This document shows, piece by piece, positions 13,220 through 21,896 of a stretch of DNA of 64,000 bases. The notes under the pieces were generated by a model, which was not told the origin of the DNA, did no database searches, and saw nothing but the letters and a program-made list of their open reading frames with translations. Source of the DNA: Holacanthus passer (taxonomy: Eukaryota > Chordata > Actinopteri > Pomacanthidae); NCBI GenBank assembly GCA_025331565.1, contig JAFREQ010000021.1:1612001-1676000 (forward strand). The letters run 5' to 3'. The position numbers and the translations under genes were made by a program. Position 1 is the first letter of the stretch, and the number at the start of each line of letters is the position of its first letter.

Positions 13220-16200
13220 GACGTGTGCACGGGCATCCACTCACGCATGTGTGTGTCTTGTCTTAGACTTCAGTGTGGCTAACCCAAGTGTTGGGGTGCG
13301 TGGTTCTCCCCTGTGCCCCAATGGAGACGTCTTCAGTGCAGACATTACTTCACCTGGGCGACCTCTAATACGCTCACAGTCTTTCCACAACGCCCCAGGT
13401 AAATAGCCCTCCACCCCTCCCTCTGCTTCCCTGTGTGAAGAGGCCGAGCATTGTTTACTGTTTCAGCACTCTGAAAAATTGTTACAGTCCTTTGGCAAAG
13501 AATAAGTCAAAGCAAAGCTCAGCTACCTCATAAACCCCCCCGCCCCTTCTCAGGGCCCGCTCTTGGTATTGTTCAGACATTCGCATGGCGCCATCCGCCA
13601 TCCCCACACCTCAAAGCCTTCGTCTGTGTCTGCCTTGCTGCAGGGCCTCTTGGGTAATTACCTCACCTGAAGGGAGCTTTCTGGCTTTCAGGGAGCTGTG
13701 AATGCTGTCGCTGTAGAGCCTGAGCTTTTCTCCAGTGCTGCGATAGTCGGCAACATCTGTTTGCCAGCACAAACTCCTACAGAATTTCCGAGAAAGCCTC
13801 CTCCCCTGTCAAAGGCTCCCTCCCCACAGGAGAAGCATTTGAAGTCCATTAAAGAACACATGTCCTCCATATGCCCCCCCCCTGTCTGAGCATCCGCATC
13901 CCCTCTCGTCCTGTGTCCCCTCTGCTGGACGTCTGCATGGTCGCTTTCGCAATGCTTCTTGGCCACCCGCCACCGTTATAGAGCGTTGCCTAACCTATGT
14001 TTCCATCCGCATGGAAAAAGTAGAGACTGGTTTGCATCATCAGCAACAGGAGGCGTGGTTTATAACTGTGGAGCCATTGTTGAGGTAAATGTCAAATCAA
14101 TGGATGGGGCTGGGACATTGGCATCCCAAACTGTTCCCCGAGGAGCGGAGTAGAAATCCTGACTACCTTAATCTCACAATGAGACCCAAAACGTTGAGGA
14201 CCCACGTGTGTTCCACAAAAAAAATGTAAAAAAGTCTCTCTCGCTCCATTGATGCTCAATCCCTCACAGCAGCGTAAGCCCAGTGTGCAACCGCTCCAGC
14301 TTACGAATGCAATTATAGTCGGATACTGCTTTAAACAAAACGCCTTTGTTCGGCATGGAAACCCATTATTTGAAAGTACGGGAAAGATTTATGCTCCACA
14401 TGACGTATGTCTTGGCAGGGGGCTGAAGGAAGAATTAGAGTGACCAAACCCTGAGGAGAGACTGATGACTTATCTAACTCGTCTCTCTGAATCAACTCCA
14501 GTATTCCACTGCAACTGTGCAACACTTATTAGGCAGATGTACAAGTTACAGCCCTGATTCTGAAAAAGTTTGGACGCTGTGTAAAACATAAATAAAACAG
14601 AATGTGATAATTTGCTAATCCTTTTTGACATAAACTCAATTGAAAAACAATATATTTAATATTTGACCTCATCAGCTTCATTGCTTTTTGTAAATATCTG
14701 CTTATTCTGAATTTGATGGCAGCAACATGTTTCAAACAAGTCGGGACAGGAGCAACAAAAGACTGTGAAAGTTGTGGACTGATTGAAAACACCTGTTTGG
14801 ATCCTTCCACAGGTAAACAGGTTGATTGGTAACAGGTGATAGTATCATGATTGGGTATGAAAGGTTCATCCTGGAAAGACTCAGTCGTTCACAAGCGAGG
14901 ATGGAGAGAGGTTCAACACTTTGTCAAACACATAATAAGAATATTCATACATGGACTCAGGAACTCTTTGTAAAACCACCAGTAAACATAGTTCATTTGC
15001 AGATGATTGAATTCTGGTTTTATTTACATTTTACACAGCGTCCCAACTTTTATGGACAAAGTCAACTTTTTTGTACATGCTTTTGCCTGCACAGTTTATA
15101 ACCAATTAAACTCTTATTTATCTTTGTCTTCCAGGATCTCCCCTCCATTATCAGCACCACAACCACCACCACCACCCTGCGTCTCTCCTGCCCCACCACC
15201 AGCACTACCACTTGCCCTACATGGGCCACAGTCACTTCCCATTCCCATACCCAGGCTCTCCAGGTTCCCCTAAGCCAGCCCACCACCCTCCTCTCACACG
15301 TGTCGCCAGTAACCCCACCTTCCCTTCTGTTCCCTCCCCAGCCCCCGGGTCCCCAAGTCATCTGAATGAGACCCCGAGCCCTAACAGCAGCGAGAGTGTC
15401 ACCATATCCCCGCCTACCCCTCAGCATCCCAACATGTGGCCCCCCCACACGCAGCCCCTGTTTTCCTTGGCTAATGTCATCTCGATGGCCATGAGCATGG
15501 CCCAGTCTTTCATCCCTCCTGCGAGCCTGCCCACCCAGGGGATGCCCTCCTTCCCAGGCTACCACCCCCAGCTACCCGCTCCCATGCCCCCTCCACAGTC
15601 AGGTTACCCCTCTGTCTACCCACAACATTACCAGACTCCACCTGTAGAGGTCCCTTACCCCACAGCGGGCATCCCGGTGCCGAACAACGTCTACCACAGC
15701 CCTGAGAACACACCTCAAATGGATGGTTTCCCTCAGAGCACTCATCCCAACTGGCTGCATCCTGTCTCTCCGCCTTCCATGCCTTCCACTCCTCCGCTGG
15801 TTCCTCAGGAGCCTTTGCAGCAGGTTGGACTCCCCAGCCCCCCCACCCTGGCCCAGGAGGACAGCCTCCACAGTTATGTGCCCCAGTTCTCAGCACAGGT
15901 TCCAGCCCAGGCTGAACCCAGATCAGAAGTCTCTAGTTCAAACCCGTCCTCAGACCTTTCCCCATCACCCCCAGAGAGCCCAGAAAGCACTGTGAGTCAC
16001 CTCCAGTTACGTTTTTCTCAGTTTCTCTCAGATGAGATTCATTTAAAATGATGTGTGCATGCAAATTCCTGCTGAAATGATCAATTAGAAAAAAGAGATT
16101 TTCAGGCCATGACACAAAAAAATCACTAGTTGGAGCTTCTTAAACATGAGGATTTATATCATTGCAAATTGAATATCTTTGGATTTTGAACTGTTGGTGG

Positions 16201-19200
16201 GACAGAACAAGCTATTTGAAGATGCCAACTTTGGAAATAGGGATGGCCTTCTTTCATAATTTTCCAACACTTTATTGACAATTCTTTGATTAATTAAACA
16301 AACCAAAGACACACAGATCCAACTTTTTCTATTCCAATCAACTCTGAGTATCTGCCAATACCGATTACCAATCCAAATGCTCTGTTTTTCCCTAATTTAA
16401 AAGTGTGTGGAACTCATTGAGATCATTTTATGTAAGCGTAAATTGGGGATTTCTGTGTGCTGAGTTGGTGGCCTGCCATGACTGATAGCTGAAATACTGG
16501 ATTTTAGAACAACATTGACAAATCATTAAATATGAATCAGTCACATCTGTTCAATACCCAATCTGCTGCAGCACTAATGCCAACAATGATTATTCTTCCT
16601 GTGTAGTTATCATCCTTCAGCCCTCAGTTGCACCCCGCTGTACCTGAGATGAACGCCAGCAGCCCAAAACCTAAAGCCTCTTCCACTGAATCTGGTAAGA
16701 AATTCTGTGCATGTTCTCGTGTTCCTGAGTGAGTTTCTCCTCCGTCTCAGGATTGTAAACACCTAATGTGCTGTATGTTACTGACCAGGAGCTGGGAGAG
16801 CTGGAAAATGACAAACTGTATGATGTATATGTTTGCACCCCAAACAAACCCACACACATGCTGGTGTATACACACCAATGCACCTCTGGCCAAATATTAC
16901 AAGCTTTTTTCCTCTACTCCATTTTATTATGTATTAGGTCAAAATACAGTCTAATGTCTCTGTTACAGCCAATTTGCCTTTTGAGTTGTTTTTCAGCTCC
17001 CTCTATTTCTCTGCTGTATCCTTGGTGACATTATCACCTATTAGTGGTGCCTCAGGAGCTGTTGCGTAACGGGTCTGGATGTAATGTTCCATTCGAAACT
17101 AACACAAACGTAGGTGTGATTGCAGTCCTACCCACCGGTAACGACCAATCAGTGAGCGGCCGTGCTCATTACAGGCCTCTCCTCCCATATCCGCACCTGT
17201 CAGTATTTATACCCTCCTCAGAAGCCCACATTCAACAGACTCCCTCTGTTTCAGTGGGCACACACCCAGACGCCTTCTGTGTTTGCTGTAAGAGGGACAC
17301 TTAGTGGGCGAAGTGAGGCACTGCAGGAAGTTAAAGCCTGAATGGTTTGCAGATGTGACAACATGCAATGACTCCATCACAATTATGAGTTAACATCACT
17401 GCCATGAATTAAGGCTTTATGAGGGTATCCACCTACACCGGGAGATTCATGTTTAAGGAAATAAGACACAATGAAAACAACAGATTTTTCAGACTATTGC
17501 AAAGAAACACATGATTTGATTTTAATCAGCAAAGAGTGAGGCTTTGTTCTAATGATCAATCAGCTGTGATCAGATTACAGAATAATCACTACTGTTTAGC
17601 CAATGATTGTCAGTCAATCATATAAATAGGCCGTCCAGATGGGACAACTTCTTATTCATGGCTGCAAGAAGTAAGGAGTAGGCAGGATTTAACAACTTAC
17701 TAAAATTGAACCAATATAATTCTTTTATATTAGACACAATTAGATACTTAATCAGACACATTTACATACATTTTTATCTTGAACCTTTTTTGTAGAGGAC
17801 TAAACACCTTCTCTTCCTCTAAATAACAGAAGTCCAGTCTGCACCAGTCACCGTGGGGAGATTCCAGGTGACACCCAGCATGGACATCCCTGCGCCTGCT
17901 GTACCTGCTGCCTCCCAGCCAGCAGACAGCGGCAGCACCCCGTCAGAGAGCAGCACAGAGGAGCAGGGGGAGTCTGAGACGAGCCTGGCCACCTCCCTCA
18001 CCATGTCCCCTCCTCACCCGCACCCCCACAGAGGGGTCCTCCAGGAGGTGGACGGGCAGGCGGGATGGGCTGGGAGCCAGGAGCAGCAGCAGGACAGAGA
18101 AGAAGAGGATGAGGAAGAAGAGGAGGAGGAAGGGGAGGAAGAGGTTGTTGGGGAACGACAGAGGACGAGGAAGAGGAGTCGGAGGAGAGCGTACAGCCTG
18201 AGTCTGATGGGAACGTCTGCGGACAGCGGACTCTCTGTGACAGCTGCCGAGATGGAGGGGAGGCTGTGGGACGGAGCGGCAGGTAGCCCGCAGTACAGCA
18301 ATGCCCTTCACCATTTATGGATGATGACTTACAACCGAAACACTCCGTACCTGAGCAGCGATGACTCAGACAGTGATGACGAAGAGATGCTGGAAGAGCT
18401 TCAGGAACTCAGAGAGAAGTAAGTGACACCACTGAAGATGCCAAAGTACAGCGAATAGGTGCCATAAACAGTATATTTGCAGAAGGCACAGCTTTTAAAC
18501 TGGAGAGAGAAAAATGGTTTTGAAATAGTAAACTAGAAGAGGCTGAGCATAAAAACTGAAGTGAAGACAAACAGTAAGAACATTCAACAAGGCTCTCACA
18601 CTCACATGGGCAGATTCAAACACTTTTCAGTGACTTTTGGTGAAACTTTGGGTCTTCACACTCAATTTTTAAGGAAAATTTGTCAGTTCTAAAACTGAAA
18701 AACTCTGAAAACTCTGATGTTTGAACACAAATTTCCATCTTTCATCAGAATATGAGGTGTTGATCCTTTAAAAAAAGAGCTGAGGCTTATTGATTCATTT
18801 TGTGGGACTGCAGCAAATGATTAATCTATTGATTGTTTTTTAAATTGATTGTTAAGACTGTTTCACTGACATGACCAAGCTCCAACAGAGCCTTTACCCA
18901 CTGACATTTGTCACTTTTGTCCTTTATCAGACATCTGACAGAGGTGCAGGCCCTGCAGGCCGCACAGAAGAGAGAGATTGAAGAGCTGTATGAGAAGATG
19001 GGGAAGGTTCCCCCTCCAGGCATCGTCTCTCCTGCTGCTATGCTGTCCAGTCGACAGCGGCGTCTGTCCAAAGGGAGCGGCTTCCCCTCGTCCCGCAGGA
19101 ACAGCCTGCAGAGGTTGGACATATTGCCACTCCAGGGTAAGGAAGAAGATCTACATTACTTTCTGAAAAGGGAATCATCTGAGTTATTACCTGGTAAATA

Positions 19201-19441
19201 TGTGAATGCTCTGTGTCTAAATGTGTGTTTGTTTTCCCAGGCATCATTAGGAGAAACTCCCTTGGAGGCAGCAGCAGTGGCTCCCAGGATAAACCAAGCA
19301 AAGGCGTCACCTTTGCTACTGACATTAGTAGAATGGTGAGTGAACACTGTGTTAACAAACTTCACAAAACTATTATTAACTCAACAAAGAAAGGCTTTGT
19401 TCTGACTTCAGAAACTTCTTTTCTTCCCACTTTCCCAGTAA
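2131..19441 (+). CDS. wnk4: WNK4 serine/threonine kinase, 3' part (16 coding exons, 5' end outside window)
   Basis: Spliced CDS: 2131-2219, 2345-2564, 3660-4014, 4957-5108, 5931-6004, 7438-7573, 8037-8153, 10735-10908, 12889-12943, 13267-13398, 15135-15991, 16607-16694, 17830-18418, 18931-19136, 19241-19335, 19439-19441. All junctions are GT-AG and phases agree, giving 3,342 nt, or 1,113 codons plus stop. Domains in order: end of kinase C-lobe, first PF2/OSR1-like domain, basic coiled coil, acidic degron EPEEPEADQH, basic segment, second PF2 domain, long Pro/Ser/His-rich region, SPAK/OSR1-docking RFQV, Glu-rich tract, C-terminal coiled coil, three RRxS sites and a terminal KGVTFA. The degron and the C-terminal end (human ends KGVTFAGDVGRM as I recall it) separate WNK4 from WNK1-3. 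Known role: WNKs phosphorylate SPAK/OSR1, which regulate NCC/NKCC/KCC cotransporters; WNK4 is degraded by KLHL3-CUL3. The catalytic lysine and chloride-binding residues lie outside the window. Whether this is the wnk4a or wnk4b copy is not decidable here. Confidence 0.95.
2345..2564 (+). CDS. wnk4: wnk4 exon: kinase end and first PF2/OSR1-like domain
   Basis: It opens YTIQDLLDHPFFQE, the end of the kinase fold, followed by GVHVELAEEDD and GLKLWLRMDD, the start of the PF2-like (CCT1) domain that follows WNK kinase domains. It ends SQEM before gtaagc, phase 0. The domain resembles the C-terminal docking domain of SPAK/OSR1. Confidence 0.95.
3499..3546. repeat. 18-bp tandem repeat
   Basis: Two exact copies of cctgcgtgatcatcaaag and a partial third (12 of 18 bases), in the wnk4 intron upstream of the degron exon. 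Confidence 0.9.
3660..4014 (+). CDS. wnk4: wnk4 exon: PF2 end, coiled coil and KLHL3 acidic degron
   Basis: VVLGFVCEADFKLVAKAIRD closes the PF2 domain. A Lys/Arg/Glu-rich helix (KRQREKLRRQAEERKKKQEQ) follows, then a Pro-rich linker. Positions 3948-3977 encode EPEEPEADQH, identical to the human acidic motif where Gordon syndrome (PHAII) mutations map and which KLHL3 binds. The exon ends in phase 1; donor gtgagc. Reading past the donor stays open only to about 4088, so the donor is preferred. Confidence 0.95.
4642..4662. repeat. (TG)n microsatellite
   Basis: About ten TG units in a wnk4 intron (4015-4956). The rest of that intron is AT-rich with nothing else recognised. Confidence 0.9.
4957..5108 (+). 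CDS. wnk4: wnk4 exon: SDCETDGYQSSSG segment
   Basis: Joined to the previous exon it reads SSANSDCETDGYQSSSG, matching the human SDCETDGYLSSSGF segment just downstream of the degron, then a Pro/Thr-rich stretch. Donor gtgagc at 5109, phase 0. The frame stays open past the donor to about 5261, so intron retention would add about 50 residues, but the next exon continues the WNK4 pattern. Confidence 0.92.
5450..5720. repeat. Interspersed repeat fragment with duplicated core
   Basis: Two related segments, caaatttcatgccaatcc-type at 5523-5552 and 5630-5659, share gatccatccaatagttt-like cores about 107 bases apart. The wording (atccatccaatagttgtt, catcctctggggac) is familiar from dispersed fish repeats, but I cannot assign the class. 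Confidence 0.55.
5931..6004 (+). CDS. wnk4: wnk4 exon: short Ser/Gly/Pro linker
   Basis: It encodes SIAVSNNTEHGNSGPPSGFN and SPVD, a 74-nt linker exon. Supported by phase (0 in, 2 out), acceptor ctattcatag and donor gtaacg, and by joining to SYASDVTSGLSDG in the next exon. Confidence 0.85.
6505..6640 (+). mobile_element. MITE fragment, ATTAATCGATTAAT family
   Basis: The stretch tcaaattgcttgtt and aaacccaaagatattcaattt is the internal part of the fish MITE seen nearly complete at 51,485-51,860. Its ends are lost. It lies in a wnk4 intron (6005-7437). Confidence 0.55.
7438..7573 (+). CDS. wnk4: wnk4 exon: SYASDVTSGLSDG and basic segment
   Basis: SYASDVTSGLSDGYEG matches human SYASDAASGLSDVGEG. 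It ends in a dense basic run, LFRRRARSRLRITG (human LRRRPRSRLRV), which is close to a segment proposed to bind calmodulin in mammalian WNK4. Acceptor tttgcag, donor gtacaa, phase 0 out. Confidence 0.92.
8037..8153 (+). CDS. wnk4: wnk4 exon: second PF2 domain, first half
   Basis: DRVVECQLQTHNDKMVTFKF and DLDGDNPEDIAAVM form the start of the second PF2-like (CCT2) domain, nearly identical to human. KMVTF at 8091-8105 fits the RVxF protein-phosphatase-1 docking pattern reported for WNK4. Donor gtgagt, phase 0. Confidence 0.95.
8154..10734 (+). other. wnk4 intron splitting the second PF2 domain
   Basis: 2.6 kb. Around 8,580-8,690 is a fragment (aaaagtctcagattcaaatc, then aagacggc) resembling a dispersed fish repeat, class unknown. 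The stretch 8,700-10,160 shows no gene or clear repeat. The 3' end is a composite transposable element annotated separately. Confidence 0.7.
10165..10715. mobile_element. Teleost MITE with a nested LINE/SINE tail
   Basis: The left end cagtggtggaaagtaagtgc and right end agtatctgaatacttcttca match the two termini of a common fish MITE (CAGTGGTGGAAGAAGTATTCAGATC-type inverted repeats). The internal wording (tactcaagtactg, acttttacttgtaatggagt) also fits. A second element is nested at about 10,629-10,688: ccccactgtgggacaaataa followed by imperfect TTATC repeats, typical of a LINE/SINE 3' tail. The MITE ends about 20 bases before a wnk4 exon. Confidence 0.75.
10735..10908 (+). CDS. wnk4: wnk4 exon: second PF2 domain, second half
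   Basis: [20 protein letters not shown] completes the second PF2 domain (human [20 protein letters not shown]) and runs into a Ser-rich tail ending SLSSSQ. Acceptor gttttgtcttcaag lies only about 20 bases after the end of a MITE. Donor gtcagc is weaker than the others, but phase and homology support it. Confidence 0.92.
10909..12888 (+). other. wnk4 intron, nothing recognised
   Basis: 2.0 kb between the second PF2 exon and a small linker exon. Apart from a T11 run near 11,266 and ctgaggtcaggcctcag (a short palindrome near 12,402), no coding or repeat structure is supported. Confidence 0.6.
12889..12943 (+). CDS. wnk4: wnk4 exon: small linker exon
   Basis: It encodes PNLHSHTLPRTNSSSSLP over 55 nt. 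Acceptor tgctctcttacag, donor gtgagt, phase 0 in and 1 out. No domain. Such short exons in the WNK middle region are often alternatively spliced, which is inference here. Confidence 0.78.
13186..13216. repeat. (TG)n microsatellite
   Basis: About fifteen TG units, 50 bases upstream of the wnk4 exon at 13267. TG-rich tracts near acceptors can influence splicing, which is inference. Confidence 0.92.
13267..13398 (+). CDS. wnk4: wnk4 exon: linker, RPLIRSQSFHNAPG
   Basis: It encodes DFSVANPSVGVRGSPLCPNG and continues to RPLIRSQSFHNAPG. Acceptor tcttgtcttag, donor gtaaat, phase 1 in and out, so the exon could be skipped without a frameshift. RSQSF resembles a basophilic-kinase or 14-3-3 type site, by pattern only. 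Confidence 0.8.
14547..15056. mobile_element. Non-autonomous DNA transposon with long terminal inverted repeats
   Basis: Arms 14564-14598 and 15017-15051 are inverted copies of each other with 3 mismatches in 35, ending in the gtcccaactttt motif of a very common fish element. Internal wording (gaatttgatggcagcaac, gtcgggacaggagcaaca) also fits. It is about 510 bases with no open transposase. It sits 79 bases before the largest wnk4 exon. Confidence 0.8.
15135..15991 (+). CDS. wnk4: wnk4 large exon: His/Pro/Ser-rich region
   Basis: At 857 nt this is the largest coding exon. It begins with a His-rich run (HHNHHHHPASLLPHHQHYH) and continues Pro/Ser-rich with SPxxPP repeats. A short hydrophobic island, FSLANVISMAMSMAQSF (from 15461), corresponds to the human LASAFSLAV-type island. 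It ends SPPESPEST before gtgagt, phase 0. Otherwise probably disordered. Confidence 0.93.
16105..16310 (-). mobile_element. MITE fragment, ATTAATCGATTAAT family, reverse orientation
   Basis: ttgaatatctttggattttg, then gaactgttggtgggacag and gaagatgccaactttgga, read as the reverse complement of the internal part of the 51,485-51,860 element. It lies in a wnk4 intron. Confidence 0.55.
16607..16694 (+). CDS. wnk4: wnk4 exon: Ser/Pro-rich linker
   Basis: It encodes LSSFSPQLHPAVPEMNASSP and then KPKASSTES. Acceptor cctgtgtag, donor gtaaga, phase 0 in and 1 out. The frame links the two flanking, well-supported exons. Confidence 0.82.
16695..17829 (+). other. wnk4 intron, nothing recognised
   Basis: 1.1 kb intron. 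A slightly GC-rich patch at 17,040-17,320 has short open frames but no domain or splice-supported exon. The remainder is AT-rich and unassigned. Confidence 0.55.
17830..18418 (+). CDS. wnk4: wnk4 exon: RFQV docking motif, Glu-rich tract, coiled-coil start
   Basis: VGRFQVTPS (RFQV at 17859-17870) matches human VGRFQVTSS and fits RFxV, the peptide bound by SPAK/OSR1 docking domains. A Ser/Thr/Pro region and a long Glu tract (about 18,097-18,150) follow, then a basic RKRSRRRAYSLSL segment. YLSSDDSDSDDEEMLEELQE leads into the C-terminal coiled coil (human LCLSSEESESSGEDEEF). Donor gtaagt, phase 2. Confidence 0.95.
18931..19136 (+). CDS. wnk4: wnk4 exon: C-terminal coiled coil and kinase sites
   Basis: HLTEVQALQAAQKREIEELY continues the coiled coil; PPPGIVSPAAMLSSRQRRLS is near-identical to human. 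RRLS (Ser codon 19067-19069) corresponds to the SGK1 site S1169 of mouse WNK4, and RRNSLQR (Ser 19103-19105) to S1180, as I recall the numbering. Donor gtaagg, phase 1. Confidence 0.95.
19241..19335 (+). CDS. wnk4: wnk4 exon: C-terminal tail with PP1 motif
   Basis: IIRRNSLGGSSSGS (Ser 19258-19260) matches human IMRRNSLSGSSTGS, mouse S1196. KGVTFATDISRM ends the protein; KGVTF (19300-19314) is the second RVxF-type PP1 motif. The exon ends after ATG before gtgagt, phase 0. Confidence 0.94.
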
Positions 19442-20739
19442 TAAACTGTCAGCCAAGCACGCTGTATATCTGGACTACCTCATCTGAAGTGTGACTGCAG
19501 TGGTCAAACCCGTCCTGTAGGAGGATCGCTTCGACACTTTTCACTGGCACACCGATCAGCAAACTGCTTCCCTCTGCCAGTGGTCACAAGGTTCTGCCAG
19601 TGGTCATTTACCTCAACGTACACAGAAACTGTCATCAATAGACCTGGATTTACACAGGAACTGTAGCATCTGCTTTTCAGCCCTTCATCACATCTGGTGA
19701 ATTTGTTGCACAGAATAACCACCGATCTGGTTGATGTTAAACATGACAAGTTCATTTGTGCTCTCTTGTAAATAAACTGTCAGACTTAATGGTTCAGAAT
19801 AGAACAACTTCAGTCCAGGCTGCCACAGGACTCATGACAGGTTGTTTTAAATGTTCTCACATTAGTAGGTTTTTAGCATTAACGCAGTCAAGTGATGGTA
19901 CAAAGTGCTGCAGAGTTGTGGCACTTACTATGACTTTGACCCAGAATGACGATAGTTGCTGTTTTTTCTGCTTGTCTGATTCACTGCCGTTAATCAATCT
20001 GAGCACAGTAATGTGAACCACAGTGAGGCCCTGACACTTTTGCTGACAGTTGTCATACACAAATGACAACATTTCAGATAATCTCGCAACTTATTTGCTG
20101 TAGTTTGTTAAAGATGTCTCAGCACCTGCTGACTGCACAGTGAATACACTCACACACAGTGATTATTGCCTTCCGGAGGCTGACGAGAGCAGTCTAGATG
20201 CATTGTACATTTTGATTTATTCAAATGTGTATTATGAAAACATTTTGTTCTAGTACATCTTTAGTTCCTTTAGTGATTTTGACACCTGATAGGATGACCT
20301 ACATTCTCTAGTCCTGACATATTTAGATGTAGTTAAAATGATATTTCTCGTTGTACAAAAGTACAACATGGAGATTTCATTTCTATCAACACATAAAGAT
20401 GTTAGTGCTTCAGAAGAAAACAAGCTGTACAACAGTTATAAATGTTGGCATGTAGCTTGCTTGAGAGGAAAGAATCTGTTTTTCAAACTATTAAATGGGA
20501 AGAGATTTGGTTGAATGGTACAGAAGACTTAGCCTGCACAACATCACACATCTGTCTTCAAATACTGTAGCTCGTTTAAAATTAAAAATTGACTTCTTTG
20601 CATTGATTAGTTGTGAAAAATTCACCTAGGTTTTAGACTACTGGCTTTCCTGTTGATTGTACATGTGTATATAGTAGAGTGCATTTATAGATCATGTTTA
20701 CAATTCATGAGTAAACTAAACCTTATTTCTTGCTCCAGC

Positions 20740-20762
20740 AAAAAAAAAAAAAAAAAAAAAAA
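20740..20762. repeat. Poly(A) run in the wnk4 3' UTR
   Basis: Twenty-three A in a row, then agaaaatca. It may mark an old retrotransposed tail, or may be simple sequence. Confidence 0.85.
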
Positions 20763-21314
20763 GAAAATCAGATTTTATTGCTTGTTCCATAGATCAAGCA
20801 CCTTGTGCACTTTAGTAAACTCTACTTTAGTTCTCAATCATTTAACACATTTGTGGATAAAACTGTGTTCACTTGAGGAAGAGCTGATATGTTTCCTGTT
20901 ATTTTTCCATAGAGGAGGTATAGGTGAATACACTCCAGTTTATGTTTGATCACAATATTTCATATTGGATCACAGTGATGATGATCTACCCTCCCACAGT
21001 TTGAAATAAGTAGTACATTGTGGGTTATAGTGAAATCAGTCCAAGCTGTGAATGTGTAGCTGTTGCCTTATAAAATATTAACAACATTCAGTGAATTTCC
21101 TGGCAGTGGAACTCCTGTAAGATTCTCCAAAGTTCATAATATATTCAAAGAAGTTTCAACATTTTGAATGTAAATATATACTTGTATTGCTTTCTGAAGC
21201 TGCTGCTGTCCTGCCATGCTGAATCTGTGCCTTTCCCTGACAATGTCTTATTTTATATTTTTACTCTCAAGATTTGGTGGCAAGATCAGACTCCATATAT
21301 CAAATTTTGACAAA

Positions 21315-21320
21315 AATAAA
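21315..21320 (+). promoter_or_regulatory. wnk4 poly(A) signal candidate
   Basis: Canonical AATAAA, followed about 25 bases later by a T/G-rich stretch (ctcttttgtcgtc). It is the last canonical plus-strand hexamer before the coa3 3' end. Confidence 0.6.
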
Positions 21321-21434
21321 TGCTATTGTAAAGACCAGGGCTCTTTTGTCGTCATTACTGCTTCACCGAGTGTCTTTTTCTTGCATTAGTAGTTACACAG
21401 ACATAATTGTGCTAAAAAAATGAAATACATGATT

Positions 21435-21440
21435 TTTATT
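21435..21440 (-). promoter_or_regulatory. coa3 poly(A) signal candidate
   Basis: TTTATT on the plus strand reads AATAAA on the minus strand, about 460 bases after the coa3 stop codon. It faces the wnk4 signal at a distance of about 115 bases. Confidence 0.5.
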
Positions 21441-21896
21441 TTACAAATCGACATAAATATGTTTCAACAGATCTGTGTGTCTTTTCAGCAGTGTCATTTG
21501 GATTCTCTGTTCTTAAAGGCCACTGTAGATTTAACATCATTAGCTGACTGAAATTTAGGATATTCCACGCATACTGTATGAACATCACATCATCAGGGCT
21601 GCAAAGGTAAGCGTTGTGATTACTCTACAGTCTGGGCCTTCTGGGTAGCATGTAAGGACATGTAAAGGTGAGTGGATTAGTCCTTTCCACTGACAGACAA
21701 ACTTAATCAAATAAAGACGTCTAATTTTAGTCAGCAGCAAGAATCAAATCATCAAGAAACAATCAAAGTCTAGCGCTGTCTCAACATGAAAAACAGCGAC
21801 CAGCCATGGAATTTAAACCAGTGGCATCAGTGTCCACATCAGTCCCAAGTGCAGGACAGACACACTGTCCAACAACAAGGAGGCAACAGGTGCATC

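Larger units (their letters stand above)
19439..21340 (+). other. wnk4: wnk4 terminal exon: stop codon and 3' UTR
   Basis: A strong acceptor (cttttcttcccactttcccag) is followed at once by TAA (19439-19441) in frame with ISRM, so the protein ends at the same place as human WNK4. The remainder, about 1.9 kb, is read as 3' UTR to a poly(A) signal at 21315-21320. It holds an A23 run at 20740-20762 and a possible earlier AATAAA at about 19,770. The exact 3' end is inferred. Confidence 0.75.

Noticed and set aside
15062..15896. Long minus-strand ORFs opposite the largest wnk4 exon
   Set aside because: Shadow frames of a GC-rich Pro/Ser/His coding exon; the Gly/Arg-rich composition mirrors the sense strand, with no splice or start support.
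17943..18314. Minus-strand ORFs opposite the Glu-rich wnk4 exon
   Set aside because: The Leu/Ser/Phe-rich translation is the antisense of GAG/GAA repeats.
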